64,000 nucleotides of DNA from Ktedonosporobacter rubrisoli. Lineage in GTDB: Bacteria; Chloroflexota; Ktedonobacteria; Ktedonobacterales; Ktedonobacteraceae. Shown piece after piece: positions 47,738 through 56,410 of the stretch. A program made the position numbers and the translations under genes. The stretch is from contig NZ_CP035758.1 in assembly GCF_004208415.1 (NCBI RefSeq), forward strand, positions 3,348,001 through 3,412,000. Direction: 5' to 3'. Each line of letters opens with the position of its first letter. The first letter of the stretch is position 1. The notes under the pieces were generated by a model. That model did no database searches. It was not told the origin of the DNA and saw nothing but the letters and a program-made list of their open reading frames with translations.

Positions 47738-48967
47738 ATGGGTAAAGTAACATCTTACAAGGTAACAGGCAAAGATGAATCAGCTAAAAGCGTAAAAAGC
47801 TTTGAAGATCTCAGAGCGATAGGAAATACAGAACGTGTTGAAATGGAATACGCCTATGGGCCTGATCTTTTACCAGCAAACCCATGGTCAAATAGCGGTA
47901 TGTGGCGCTATCTTGCGCTGTTACCAACTCAGGATGAAATTTTGTATCCGCTGGCAGTCGGAGGAACTCCCCTACTCGCTCCGCTGCCGCTACGACAACT
48001 TGCAGGTCTACCAGGATTATGGTTGAAGGATGAGACACGCTCTCCAACTGGCTCGAATAAGGATCGGGCCACAGCTCTGAGCCTGGAATATGCTCTCCAT
48101 AATAAGATTCAGACCATCAGTTGCGCTTCAACAGGGAATGTTGCCTTATCTTTGGCAGTGGGGGCTGCTGCCTGTGGACTTAAAGCTGTTATCTTTGTTC
48201 CCGCTAGTATCCTGGATAGTAAGTTGCAGTATATGCGCGTGACTGGTGCTACGATTTTCAAAGTAAAAGAGGGCTACGAAGCAGCGGTTCGCCTCTCCAG
48301 AGAGGCTGCACATGCCTTTGGCTGGTACGATCGCAATACTGGCTATAATCCTCTTACGCTGGAAGCAAAAAAGACGGTGGCCTTTGAGATCTGGGAACAG
48401 ATGGGGCATCAGGTTCCCGATAGCGTTGTAGTGCCGGTCGGCGACGGAGTGACATTAAACGGCCTTGCCAAGGGTTTCCGAGAGCTAATGTTTTGTGGAG
48501 CGACCACAAAATTGCCGCGCATTATTGGAGTGCAAGCAGAAAACTGCCAACCATTAAAAAGAATGTGGGAAGGTCACTCCGTATTCCCCTGCGACCATAA
48601 GTCAACTATTGCTGATGGTATTGCTGTAGAAGCTCCTATTAACGCAGGTATGGCTTTACGAGACATCCGTGAAAGTAGGGGAGGTTTTGTGGCAGTTTCT
48701 GAAGAGGCTTTGCTTAATGCTATCGCCCTCCTTGCTACTACGAGTGGCATTTTAGCCGAGCCAGCAGGTGCGGCAGCCCTGGCCGGGATCCGCCCGGCTG
48801 TTGAACAGGGCCTTTTAAAGGTGCATGAAACGTTTGTGGTGCTGGTAACAGGATCTGGCTTCAAAACACCGCAATATTTGCGCCCGCCAACTCACTCACC
48901 AGTCTATGAGATACTTGCTGATATCAATGAACTCAAGCAGATCCGAGCACACTCCAATTGCAAATGA
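47738..48967 (+). CDS. thrC: Threonine-synthase-like PLP enzyme, 3' end set by IS insertion
   Basis: The ATG at 47738 is preferred; a TTG at 47708 is in frame. The ~279 bp upstream hold no clear gene. The product has the PLP beta-family features of threonine synthase: the PLP Lys in DETRSPTGSNKDRA, the phosphate loop ASTGNVALSLAVG, and VVPVGDGVTLNGLAKGF. Threonine synthase converts phosphohomoserine to threonine, which would feed the threonine-kinase step. Its stop codon TGA (48965-48967) is also the first triplet of the IS3 left end, so the last residues may be altered by insertion. The known catalytic part is complete. Confidence 0.82.
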   Translation: MGKVTSYKVTGKDESAKSVKSFEDLRAIGNTERVEMEYAYGPDLLPANPWSNSGMWRYLALLPTQDEILYPLAVGGTPLLAPLPLRQLAGLPGLWLKDETRSPTGSNKDRATALSLEYALHNKIQTISCASTGNVALSLAVGAAACGLKAVIFVPASILDSKLQYMRVTGATIFKVKEGYEAAVRLSREAAHAFGWYDRNTGYNPLTLEAKKTVAFEIWEQMGHQVPDSVVVPVGDGVTLNGLAKGFRELMFCGATTKLPRIIGVQAENCQPLKRMWEGHSVFPCDHKSTIADGIAVEAPINAGMALRDIRESRGGFVAVSEEALLNAIALLATTSGILAEPAGAAALAGIRPAVEQGLLKVHETFVVLVTGSGFKTPQYLRPPTHSPVYEILADINELKQIRAHSNCK

Positions 48968-48969
48968 GC

Positions 48970-49029
48970 ATTCCCCATTTGGTAGCGTCAGAAAGGTGAG
49001 ATAGACGAGACGCTATCAAATGGGGGAAT
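48970..49029 (+). promoter_or_regulatory. Hairpin masking orfA ribosome binding site (copy 2)
   Basis: The arm ATTCCCCATTTGGTAGCGTC (48970-48989) pairs almost perfectly with GACGCTATCAAATGGGGGAA and T (49009-49029); the loop is about 19 bases. The right arm contains the GGGGGAA used as ribosome binding site for orfA at 49034. It corresponds to the weaker hairpin at 14929-14984. Confidence 0.7.
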
Positions 49030-49033
49030 GAAG

Positions 49034-49330
49034 ATGTCCAGGGAACAAAAAATCTACACGAAAGAGTTTAAGATCGAAGCTGTCCGACGAGCAGAGGCCA
49101 GCGGCAAGCCGATCGTCGAGATCGCACGGGAGTTGGGAGTCTCTGAGAGCACGATTCATAATTGGCGCAAACAATTTCCCCAACACAGTGAGCAGGCGTT
49201 TGCGGGCAGTGGTCATCAAACACCAGAGGCCGAAGAGCTGCGCCGCCTCAAACGAGAGCTGGAAGTCGTGAAGCAAGAGCGTGGCATTGTAAAAAAAGCT
49301 CTTCATATATTTTCACGACACGAGCGATGA
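49034..49330 (+). CDS. IS3 transposase OrfA, copy 2
   Basis: The start at 49034 is placed by spacing from GGGGGAA and by alignment with copy 1; the ATG at 49028 is too close to that site. The 98-residue HTH protein is very similar to copy 1 (EIARELGVSESTIHNWRKQF; LRRLKRELEVVKQERG). It is intact but has no OrfB partner in this element. Confidence 0.9.
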   Translation: MSREQKIYTKEFKIEAVRRAEASGKPIVEIARELGVSESTIHNWRKQFPQHSEQAFAGSGHQTPEAEELRRLKRELEVVKQERGIVKKALHIFSRHER

Positions 49331-49400
49331 AATTTCAGTGTATCGAGATCAAGAATATGCAGTGAAAACGAGGTGTCAGGCGCTTTCTGTCTCTGAATGG
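49327..49400 (+). pseudogene. OrfB start of IS3 copy 2, truncated
   Basis: ATG 49327 overlaps the orfA stop as in copy 1. MKFQCIE is followed by a frameshift, after which EYAVKTRCQALSVSEW can be read. Similarity to orfB then ends. Only about 25 of some 290 codons remain. Confidence 0.8.
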
Positions 49401-49406
49401 AGGCAA

Positions 49407-49606
49407 GCAAGTAATCCATTACTGGATTTGAGCCTTTTTCCCTACTCGGGATCGATCCAGAATTCACAGAAATAGCGTCGCAAGTAATTCCCTGCTGGAA
49501 ATCAGGCCGATGCCTCCTCTTTTTGCAGAAAAACACTGATTGAGCTTCACTTTTTCTTTCCTTCTCTTTCCAGTATTTCTCTCGCAAGGAATTCATTGCT
49601 GGAAAA
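49407..49606. repeat. Three spaced imperfect repeats
   Basis: Copies at 49407-49427 (GCAAGTAATCCATTACTGGA), 49480-49502 (GCAAGTAATTCCCTGCTGGA) and 49584-49606 (GCAAGGAATTCATTGCTGGA), spaced 73 and 104 bp apart. They lie between the truncated IS3 copy and the next transposase remnant and may mark the end of that element or protein binding sites. No gene is seen between 49400 and 49705. Confidence 0.5.
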
Positions 49607-49705
49607 CTGCTTTTGCCCAATCATACCTCTTGACAAAAGAAAAACTCTTTTGCAGAGTTGGGATATCAACACACACATTCCACTCATACAAAGGAGTTTC
49701 CTGCT

Positions 49706-51009
49706 ATGATACCCTCTTCGGCTCACTTTGACCAGTCCACTCTTGCCCTTTTGCTTTCTCATGATCTCTTGGTCCAGTAGTATCGTGCCTTCTTCTCGCA
49801 CCTCGATTGGTCCCTCGTCGAGCAGTGGCACGCCCAGCGTTCTTCTAGGGGTCGGCCTGCCCATCCTGAAAGCGCCTATCTCAAGGCCTTCCTCATTCGT
49901 ATCCGCGAAGGCCTCAGTTCTACCAGCCAGCTGCGTCGCTTCCTGCTGGCCCATCCCCTCCTCGTCCTCGATCTTGGTTTTCACCTCGTGCTTGACCCCC
50001 TCCAACTCTACGGCTTCGACTGTCACCAAACCTTGCCGTGCGAGTTCTGGTTTCGTCAGAAACTGCGCTGCTTTGATCCCTCCTTGCTCCAAGCCCTGCT
50101 CCAGGCCACCGCCGCGCTCTCAAGCATGAGATCCCTGGACTCGGTGAGGTCGTCGCTTTTGACGTGAAGCATATTTACGCATGGGGAAAAGAAAACAATC
50201 CACGAGCCTCTGTTAAGGAACGCTACGACAAAACCAAAGTGTTGGCAGGTGATCCTGACTGCAAACTCGGCGTCAAACGCTCGACCAACCGAGAGCAACC
50301 AGATGGTTCGACCAAAGAAAAGAAAGAGATGCTTTGGGGATACGGCTCTGGCGTCGCTGCTGCTACTACTCCTGACTATGGTGATGTTGTCTTGGCTGAA
50401 CACACCCTTCCTTTCGATGAAGGCGATGTGCGTTATTTCCAGCCTCTGTATCAACACATTCCCAACCCATATCACTGCTGATGCTGCTTATGATGCCTGG
50501 TATGTCTATGAGCAGGTAGCCCGCCATGGCGGCATTGCTGCTGTTCCCCTCAATGCACATTCCTCCCATCTCAGCCCTCGTGCTAGTGATGGCGTTCCTC
50601 TCTGCGCTCAAGGCTTGCGGATGGTTCCTCTCTTCCAGTTTGCTCATCCTTCTGGCTATCGTGCCAACACTTCCAATGCCCTCTGCTCTTTCCTGCTCTC
50701 ACCGGTGAGACCTGTGACCATCCACAATTTCTCAAAGGGAAGGGCTGTGTCAAAGATCTCAATTGGGAGTGAGGAGGACTCCAGCGCGTGCTCTTGGATC
50801 GAGGCGCCCCGCTTTACACAGCCATTTACTCTCAACGCACCAGTTGTGAACGCATCAACAGCCAAGCCAAAGAACTCGGCATCGAACGTCCGAAAGTGCG
50901 CAATCGCCGCTCTGTTGCTCACCTTAACACGTTGATCTCTGTGATTAGTAACGTACGAGCTCTCAATCGAGCCAAATCCATCAATAGGAGACTTCTACTT
51001 ATGAATTAG
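49706..51009 (+). pseudogene. Decayed DDE transposase
   Basis: A start with an intact AAAGGAG site is followed by a stop at codon 25 (TAG at 49778). Reading on gives a continuous transposase-like sequence (YRAFFSHLDWSLVEQWHAQ; GLSSTSQLRRFLLAHPLL), then after a shift AFDVKHIYAWGKENNPRAS and KLGVKRSTNREQ. After more shifts it ends with LLDRGAPLYTAIYSQRTSC and RINSQAKELGIERPKVRN, typical of a DDE-type transposase C-terminus. At least three frame changes make it non-functional. The exact IS family is uncertain. Confidence 0.78.
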
Positions 51010-51128
51010 TTGCACCCCTCCTCCGATTAGGTCCCGCGGAAGAGCGATGCTCCTAATTACTTACATGATCCCAATTGAGTACAAGTTCCTCAGTTCCCAC
51101 TTTCAGTGCCCTCAGTCTTTCAGTATCC

Positions 51129-51329
51129 TCAGTAGAGAGATGCACCGATGCGTTGAGCCGCAATCCAGAGGGTTTCTTGCACAGCATCTTCAACATCCTC
51201 AGGAGTCGCGCAGAACTTGCGCGCAAAGCGAGTCACAGATGGATGATACTTGCCCAGCAGTTGTTCTATCGCTGCGGGATCACCGTCTACTGCATCGGGT
51301 ATCAGTTGGGCGTCAGGTACTGAGTTCAT
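51129..51329 (-). pseudogene. Truncated ECF sigma factor (region 2 only)
   Basis: The ATG overlaps the stop of the DUF2892 gene by four bases, so it was translated as a coupled pair. The 66 residues contain sigma-70 region 2 (VDGDPAAIEQLLGKYHPSV; TPEDVEDAVQETLWIA), which binds core polymerase and the -10 element. Region 4 is missing because the gene ends shortly after. The downstream sequence is a repetitive TCCTCAGT-rich stretch, suggesting a deletion or rearrangement. It could still act as a fragment, but is most likely dead. Confidence 0.72.
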
Positions 51330-51565
51330 GATGGACGCTGGCTTGACATGAGCTTGCGTCCAACCAGAGCACAGGCAGGGCACCATCCGAAGAAGCCGGT
51401 CGCAGCCACGAAGAGGGCTGAGACAAGCAATACCAGGGCGAGCAGCACTGCCCATGCCCCATGCATGAGCTGAAGATACACCCACCCAGCACACACCGCC
51501 AGGCCACTGCCTACCAGGACGCGTACTATCCGCTCGAAAGTGGGGACATTTTTCACATAGACCAT
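51326..51565 (-). CDS. Small membrane protein, DUF2892 / YgaP-like
   Basis: A near-perfect AAAGGAGGATCA precedes the ATG. The 79-residue product has the DUF2892 pattern: VPTFERIVRVLVGSGL, two hydrophobic helices, and the FFGWCPACALVGRKL motif with two cysteines. In other proteins this domain is fused or linked to rhodanese and sulfur handling. Here it is coupled to a truncated ECF sigma factor. Confidence 0.82.
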   Translation of the reverse strand: MVYVKNVPTFERIVRVLVGSGLAVCAGWVYLQLMHGAWAVLLALVLLVSALFVAATGFFGWCPACALVGRKLMSSQRPS

Positions 51566-51906
51566 GTTGATCCTCCTTTGTACCTCTGAACGTTCTCTTG
51601 ATTCAGATCGTTCTCTCTCTAGTAAGAGACCAAAAAAGGGTGAAAGGATTCATCTCCTGGAGATTTCTCTGAAAATCTCTCTGACAAGTACAGCTTCAGT
51701 TGTAAGAAAAGGCCACAGGAAGTCTGCGGAGTCCTGATCGAAGCCGGGCTCCTCGTTTCCATGTCCCATGACCAGATGTGGTGAGTGGAGATGAGGGTTA
51801 TTTCTCCAGACGCCCGATGATGATCCGTTGGAAAGGGGGCTCCTCAGGAGAGTATGCAATCATTCCTCAGTTTACGCCATCTTCACGCAAGTTAATTGTC
51901 AGTTGA
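51566..51906. other. Divergent intergenic region
   Basis: About 340 bp between the DUF2892 gene and the cupredoxin remnant. It must hold the promoter for the leftward operon. A short leftward frame at 51650-51859 has no recognisable features. Nothing else seen. Confidence 0.5.
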
Positions 51907-52245
51907 CCCACTAGTACAATTGTCTGAGGTAGTACGCTGGAGCTTGTTGATGACTCAGCAGCGCCTCATATACTTGCGAACGGGATCTGGGACGATGGAA
52001 GCCCCAAATCCATGCAAGAGAGCGAAGCACCAGCTATGAATAATATGCAGATCAGCGGGAATGGAAGTCAGATAACCGGACCTTTCACGACAGCTGGTAC
52101 GGATCACGTGTATTGTTCAGTTCATCCGGGAATGAAGCTGACCGTCATTGTGCAGCATGAGAGCAAAAAGCAGAGAGAGATCGCTTGCCCTCTGCTTTTT
52201 GCCATAGTTGTGAGAATCCGGCGCTTATTTGTTGGTCATTTGTGA
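51907..52245 (+). pseudogene. Cupredoxin (plastocyanin-like) remnant
   Basis: In one frame, broken by TGA at 51925, one can read T-I-V-stop-GSTLELVDDSAAPHILANG, then ITGPFTTAGTDHVYC, SVHPGMKLTVIVQ. This is a type-1 copper domain: His in APHIL and the Cys-His-Met set of YCSVHPGM. The signal peptide and N-terminus are absent, and the frame runs past the normal end into the terminator. Family members are small extracytoplasmic electron carriers. It is probably inactive unless an internal start near 52012 is used. Confidence 0.65.
52163..52202 (+). terminator. Rho-independent terminator after cupredoxin remnant
   Basis: The stem GCAAAAAGCAGAG / CTCTGCTTTTTGC is 13 bp, perfect, with a 14-base loop, and has A and T runs within the arms, so it may work in both directions. 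It sits at the expected end of the cupredoxin gene. Confidence 0.7.
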
Positions 52246-52279
52246 TTTCGAGATACTATACTGTTCGCCAAGGATTCCG

Positions 52280-53167
52280 TTAAGCGGTGGTCTCCTTAAG
52301 CTCTTTATTCACCATCTCTGGTTCACTGACTATCCGGCGGAAGAACAGCGCAGCCTCTTCTTGAACAACATCGCGAAAGCTCTTTGACAGATCAAATCCA
52401 TGGGATTGCCCGCTGTAAAGGTGCAGATCGCACTGAACGCCAGCAGCCAGCAGCGCCTGATGGAAACGCACGGTTGGCGGATAGGGTACGTGGATATCGG
52501 AGGTTCCGTGCAGCAAAAGAGTTGGCGGAAACGCAGGCGAGATATATGAGAAAGGACTGACCTGCTGCATAGCCTCTGCCGTTGCGTTCAGCCCAAGCAG
52601 CGGCCAGGACGGAAAGCCCTCCTGATTGAGCTTATGTTGTTCCCACGCCGCCTCGTCGGCGGGCGGATAGTGATTGCCGAAAATTGCTTCTTCTGGATCG
52701 CGAAAGAATACCAGCGCCGGATAGACTGCCATGGCCGCCGCCACACGAGTAGAAACGCCAGCGCAGCCACCCTTGCCCTCAAATTCAGACTGATCGGGTG
52801 TTCCAGCCGCGATCAGGGACAGGTGTCCGCCAGAACTATATCCCTGCAAGACGATACGCTCAGGGTCGATGCCTAGTTCCTCAGCATGAGAGCGTGCCCA
52901 ACGAATGGCTGCCTTCACATCGTGCAGCGGAGCAGGCCAAGGTGCTTCTTGAACGAAGCGATATTCGACGGTACAACAGGTAAAGCCAAGGCTGCTTAGT
53001 TTCTCCGCATGAGGGCGTAGCATATGGCGGCTATTCCGGCGCCAGCCTCCTCCATGAACTAGTAGCACAGCCGTTCGCTGGTTCTTGTGCGGATCAGGAG
53101 GAAAAATATCGAGTCTCAGTTCGCGGTCATTGCCTAGACCATACACGACATCAGCGTGAAAAGCCAT
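52280..53167 (-). CDS. Alpha/beta-hydrolase, esterase/lipase type
   Basis: The start at 53167 (MAFHADVVYG) is preferred over 53212 because AGAGGCAG lies just upstream. The 295-residue product has the hormone-sensitive-lipase/BD-FAE pattern: oxyanion HGGGW, nucleophile in GYSSGGHLSL, Asp in LHGTSDIHVPY and His in GQSHGFDL. No signal peptide, so cytoplasmic. Substrate unknown; acetylated or short-chain esters are common. It stands alone. Confidence 0.88.
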   Translation of the reverse strand: MAFHADVVYGLGNDRELRLDIFPPDPHKNQRTAVLLVHGGGWRRNSRHMLRPHAEKLSSLGFTCCTVEYRFVQEAPWPAPLHDVKAAIRWARSHAEELGIDPERIVLQGYSSGGHLSLIAAGTPDQSEFEGKGGCAGVSTRVAAAMAVYPALVFFRDPEEAIFGNHYPPADEAAWEQHKLNQEGFPSWPLLGLNATAEAMQQVSPFSYISPAFPPTLLLHGTSDIHVPYPPTVRFHQALLAAGVQCDLHLYSGQSHGFDLSKSFRDVVQEEAALFFRRIVSEPEMVNKELKETTA

Positions 53168-53212
53168 TATTCTGCCTCTTTCTGAAAAGCGATACTTCTT
53201 AAAACAGAACAT

Positions 53213-53528
53213 ATACTTTCCTTATTCCATCTGAGTGGTACCAAAATCTCCATGACGCTCCTTCTGATCCGCTTTCATCCCAAGCTTTTCTTTCAATCCG
53301 TCACAATCCGAGCCTTGTTCAGAGCCTGTCTAAAGCCTGTGGCTATCAGGAAAACCCCAGCCGCCTTCAGCAACAGCTCTGGGAGAATCCCATGTTTGCG
53401 GCGAGGAGATAACCACTCAGGCCTCTGGTTCCCAGGAGATGGGATTAGCCCGATGAGCAAGATCTTGAAAGGATTGCTCATTGCAGCAAAAAATTTTCGC
53501 TCCAGCACCTTGAAAACAAAAGCTTCTA
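53213..53528. other. Intergenic region, no convincing gene
   Basis: Overlapping frames on both strands (53252-53575 +, 53293-53622 -) are mutually exclusive and have no recognisable domain. The leftward one (NPFKILLIGLIPSPGNQRPEW) is slightly more protein-like and could be decayed coding sequence. Confidence 0.4.
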
Positions 53529-53972
53529 TTACCGTCCATACAAGATCAGGAGACCGAAAATATCGAAACCGATAAGCATGCATATCAAGGCGAGGCCACA
53601 GTAAATAAGCCATTTCCTCCATCTTTGTTGAATTAGGAGGATCTGGCTCGATGTTTCTTGCGGAAGAACAGTCGCATTGCCATTGAGAGGTGGGTATTGC
53701 TCATCAAAGAACATGTTCAATGCACTGCGGGTTTGCAGCAGTGACGGCAGCAAATGTGCAAGACTGTACAATTGATTACATTGAGCTCTGAGGCGTTCGC
53801 TCAAAGCATTTGAAAATGCTGCATGAAGTTCATCTTCACAAAGGAAGGAAAAAATAGATGAGGCTACCGGTATTAGCTGAGTAGCATAGGGACTTTCTGT
53901 TTGTAATGTATCGCCATGTTCTGCTCGCTCTAATTGTTCTGTGCATGAAGCTTTTTCCAACTGAAGTATCAT
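53529..53972 (-). CDS. Unknown protein with C-terminal membrane anchor
   Basis: The 147-residue product has a polar helical N-terminal part (about 1-115) and one strong hydrophobic segment near the C-terminus (KWLIYCGLALICMLIGFDIF), ending with few residues beyond it. That layout is of a tail-anchored or single-pass protein. No clear ribosome binding site precedes the ATG, and I recognise no family. It is a plausible but unproven gene. Confidence 0.4.
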   Translation of the reverse strand: MILQLEKASCTEQLERAEHGDTLQTESPYATQLIPVASSIFSFLCEDELHAAFSNALSERLRAQCNQLYSLAHLLPSLLQTRSALNMFFDEQYPPLNGNATVLPQETSSQILLIQQRWRKWLIYCGLALICMLIGFDIFGLLILYGR

Positions 53973-54131
53973 TTAACTTAATTTGTGCGCGTTTATCCCA
54001 GATAACTTGCCAACGACTGGCTTGAGAAGCACGTTAAGACGAGAATTGAGCAAAGTTTCTCTCACATAACATGGCGTAGCACCTTAGCTCATCTACTAAG
54101 ACAAGGTTTTGGATCGATGAAATGTCTGATT

Positions 54132-54157
54132 TCTCTCAGAATGTGTATGACTCCCAT
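54132..54157 (+). repeat. Left inverted repeat of IS5-type element
   Basis: TCTCTCAGAATGTGTATGAC followed by TCCCAT; identical to the reverse complement of the right end. Confidence 0.88.
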
Positions 54158-54331
54158 GATACTCGGAGGGAGCACCCCTTTTGGATGCGTTCTATTGATC
54201 TGGCAAAAAGAGAAAAAGATGAAGGGAGAGCAAGATGCGTGGCTGCGCTTGGAGAGACGATAGAGTGGTGAGATGATAGAGGAGGAAGAAACAGCGTTTT
54301 TTAGAAGAGTCACCAACCAGGAGCATATGCG

Positions 54332-55199
54332 ATGTATCGAACACGTCTGTATCGAAACTATCCCTCCAACTTGACGGATGAGCAGTGGGAGATCTTAGCA
54401 TCTTTGATCCCACCTATCAGCCCCAATGCTGCTTTTTATCTGCATGAACGGCGTTCGATTGTTGACGCGATCTTGTATGTGTTGCGCAGCGGCTGTCCTT
54501 GGCGTAGCCTCCCCCATGACTTTCCAGCTTGGCAGACCGTTCACCACTACTTTCGGATGTGGCGACGTGCAGGCATCTGGGATCAAGTGCTCACTGCATT
54601 GCGGATGCAGGTTCGGGTCAAGCAAGGCCGAGATCCTGAGCCAAGTGCGGCCATCATCGACAGTCAAAGCATCAAAACCAGCGGAGTGCGTGGCCAAGAG
54701 AAAGGTTACGATATGGGGAAAAAAAATCTACGGACGCAAACGGCACGCCCTTGTGGATACCCAAGGCCAACTGCTGGAGGTGAAAGTGACAGGAGCCGAA
54801 ATCTCTGATCAAGCGGGAGGCAGAGACTTGCTCTTGCCTCTCAAAGAACGATTTCCTAGACTTCTGCTCCTCTGGGGGGACAGTCATTATGGAGGTGAGT
54901 TTCTCAAATGGCTCAAATACACCCTGGGATGGACAATGCAAACAGTCAAAGGGCTTAGTGTACCCAAACGCGGCCTGCTCGTCCCGGAAGGAGAAGAGGT
55001 GGATTGGGCACACCTCTTTCCCTCTGGCTTCCGCCCTCTCCCCAGGAGATGGGTCATTGAACGCTCATTTGCCTGGATCGTCAGATGGCGTCGGCTCTGC
55101 CGCGACCATGAGGGCTTGCCCCAAAGCAGCGAGGCCTTCATCAAACTCTCTGCCAGCTACCGCATCTTGACCAAGCTCGCTCCACGAATTCCATCGTGA
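54332..55199 (+). CDS. IS5/IS427 transposase in two frames
   Basis: Frame 1 (54332-54808) starts MYRTRLYRNYPSNLTDEQW and carries the DUF4096-type N-terminus and the first catalytic Asp in AIIDSQSIKTSG. It reaches GGGG followed by eight As at 54717-54728. Continuing in the next frame gives KKIYGRKRHALVDTQG, LLLLWGDSHYGGEF and WVIERSFAWIVRWRRLCRDH with the catalytic Glu, ending at 55199. IS427-group transposases often need a frameshift at an A run, so the two-frame layout may be programmed. A seven-A version would fuse the frames. Confidence 0.85.
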
Positions 55200-55224
55200 T
55201 GGGAGTCATACACATTCTGAGAGA
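55199..55224 (-). repeat. Right inverted repeat of IS5-type element
   Basis: ATGGGAGTCATACACATTCT followed by GAGAGA; exact inverted match of 54132-54157. Confidence 0.88.
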
Positions 55225-55550
55225 GGTCGTCACCTTTCCTCTCATCTATAAGAGGAAGGCTATCTGTAATGGCACCGACGCCGGCCCTCCTGACGGCTCT
55301 CCAAAGTGCAACGAACACAGGCATTGAACGCTTGACGATCATCCGTCCAGCACGAGAAAAGGAGATGACGCAAGCGGAAGGAGCGCGTACTTCGTAGATT
55401 GTCTTTCTACTAGAAAGAGATTTTTCTCTCCCAGGGTGAGCAGAACAAGCTTTCCATGTGCTTGGCCATTGAATGCACTGGTGAGAGACAACACATGCAA
55501 GATTGGAAGATAGGAAAACGTTTCGCGGAAAACAAGAAAAGGAGAAGGCT
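55225..55550. other. Intergenic region before lectin gene
   Basis: About 325 bp with no convincing gene on either strand. The lectin promoter should be here. CTTTCTACTAGAAAG near 55402 is a short palindrome that could be an operator. Confidence 0.4.
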
Positions 55551-55850
55551 ATGGCAAATTTCGACGGGGAGTTTTTTATTTTTAACCGCAACAGTGGGAA
55601 AGTTATTGTTGTTGCCGGGGGATCTAGGGACAACGGGGCAAACATCTGCCAGTGGCAGTATTCTGGGAACGATGATCAAAAATGGACCCTGGAAACTACA
55701 GATGGGGAGTACTACACGATCAAGAATCGTAACAGTGGGAAAGTTATTGTTGTTGCCGGGGGATCTAGGGACAACGGGGCAAACATCTGCCAGTGGCAAC
55801 ATAGTGGTAATACTGATCAACAATGGAGTCTTTTGAAGATAACAAAATAA
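55551..55850 (+). CDS. Small ricin-type (RICIN) lectin-like protein, two repeats
   Basis: ATG 55551 lies behind AAAAGGAGAAGG; the earlier ATG at 55503 is less suitable. The 99-residue product has two similar ~47-residue repeats, each with NRNSGKVIVVAGGSRDNGA and a QxW-type end (ICQWQYSGNDDQKW; ICQWQHSGNTDQQW). Ricin B-type beta-trefoils need three repeats, so this protein may dimerise or be a partial trefoil. No signal peptide. Related domains bind sugars. A 68-bp core is identical at DNA level in the two repeats. Confidence 0.85.
   Translation: MANFDGEFFIFNRNSGKVIVVAGGSRDNGANICQWQYSGNDDQKWTLETTDGEYYTIKNRNSGKVIVVAGGSRDNGANICQWQHSGNTDQQWSLLKITK
55590..55798 (+). repeat. Identical 68-bp direct repeats inside lectin gene
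   Basis: Copies at 55590-55657 and 55731-55798, 141 bp (47 codons) apart, without a single difference, while the sequence between has diverged. This suggests recent duplication or gene conversion. Confidence 0.85.
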
Positions 55851-56011
55851 GATCCTAACGAACATGGTATGTATGCAGATGGCCTACGGAACAGGTGCCA
55901 ATGCATACATGCTCTTTCGCTCATGATCTCGGCATGGTCATAAATACAGCGGCAATTGTAGATCATGAGTCTTTTACGCTCCCCTACTGAATAGATACCA
56001 TTTTTAGCCAT

Positions 56012-56296
56012 GCTTGCTACCAGTTATCCGCTGTCGAGCATCTCGCCTATCTGGGGGCGCAGCAAGTTGACGATCCTTTCGCTCCCTCTGGACTGACGCG
56101 ATAGTATCAGACGCGCTTCTGGGCACGGGTCCATCTGGAAGCGTTTCATCCCCTCTTTGAAACACGTCGTCGAACGCTTGCCACACCAAAAGATTTTTTA
56201 TCACTGTTATCGTGGGGGCAAACAAACATAGCGCAAGCGCTGGTTACTATCGCGACTGAGCAAGAACGGCTATTCTCTTCTGCTCTCTCAGAGTAA
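56012..56296 (+). pseudogene. Decayed coding remnant, unknown
   Basis: One frame reads ACYQLSAVEHLAYLGAQQV, a stop, then FWARVHLEAFHPLFETRRR and IATEQERLFSSALSE-stop. It looks like real coding sequence with an internal stop and no start. The family is not recognised. Confidence 0.45.
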
Positions 56297-56410
56297 CTGT
56301 TCTCTCTTCCCTGAGAGGGGAAACGCTACGTAAGGTGACACCAGCCGCAAGATAGCTGCCAATACAATATAACGAGCAATAGAAAGATCAAGGGCATTTT
56401 CCCCACTTTC

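Larger units (their letters stand above)
48965..49400 (+). mobile_element. IS3-family element, copy 2, truncated
   Basis: The left end TGAGCATTCCCCATTTGG is homologous to copy 1. It carries an intact orfA and the first ~25 codons of orfB, after which similarity stops near 49400. The right end is missing, apparently replaced by the unrelated sequence leading into another transposase remnant. Confidence 0.8.
54132..55224 (+). mobile_element. IS5-family (IS427-type) insertion sequence
   Basis: Perfect 26-bp inverted repeats (54132-54157 and 55199-55224) enclose one transposase gene in two frames. The element is about 1.09 kb. The right repeat begins within the transposase stop codon. No target duplication can be recognised with confidence. 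The perfect ends suggest a fairly recent insertion compared with the other elements here. Confidence 0.85.

Noticed and set aside
49407..49606. Possible CRISPR array
   Set aside because: Only three imperfect repeats with unequal spacing and no cas genes.
53252..53622. Overlapping ORFs on both strands
   Set aside because: Mutually exclusive, no domain recognised, no good ribosome binding site.
55157..55645. 162-residue leftward ORF across the IS5 right end
   Set aside because: It crosses the IS border and is antisense to the lectin gene start.
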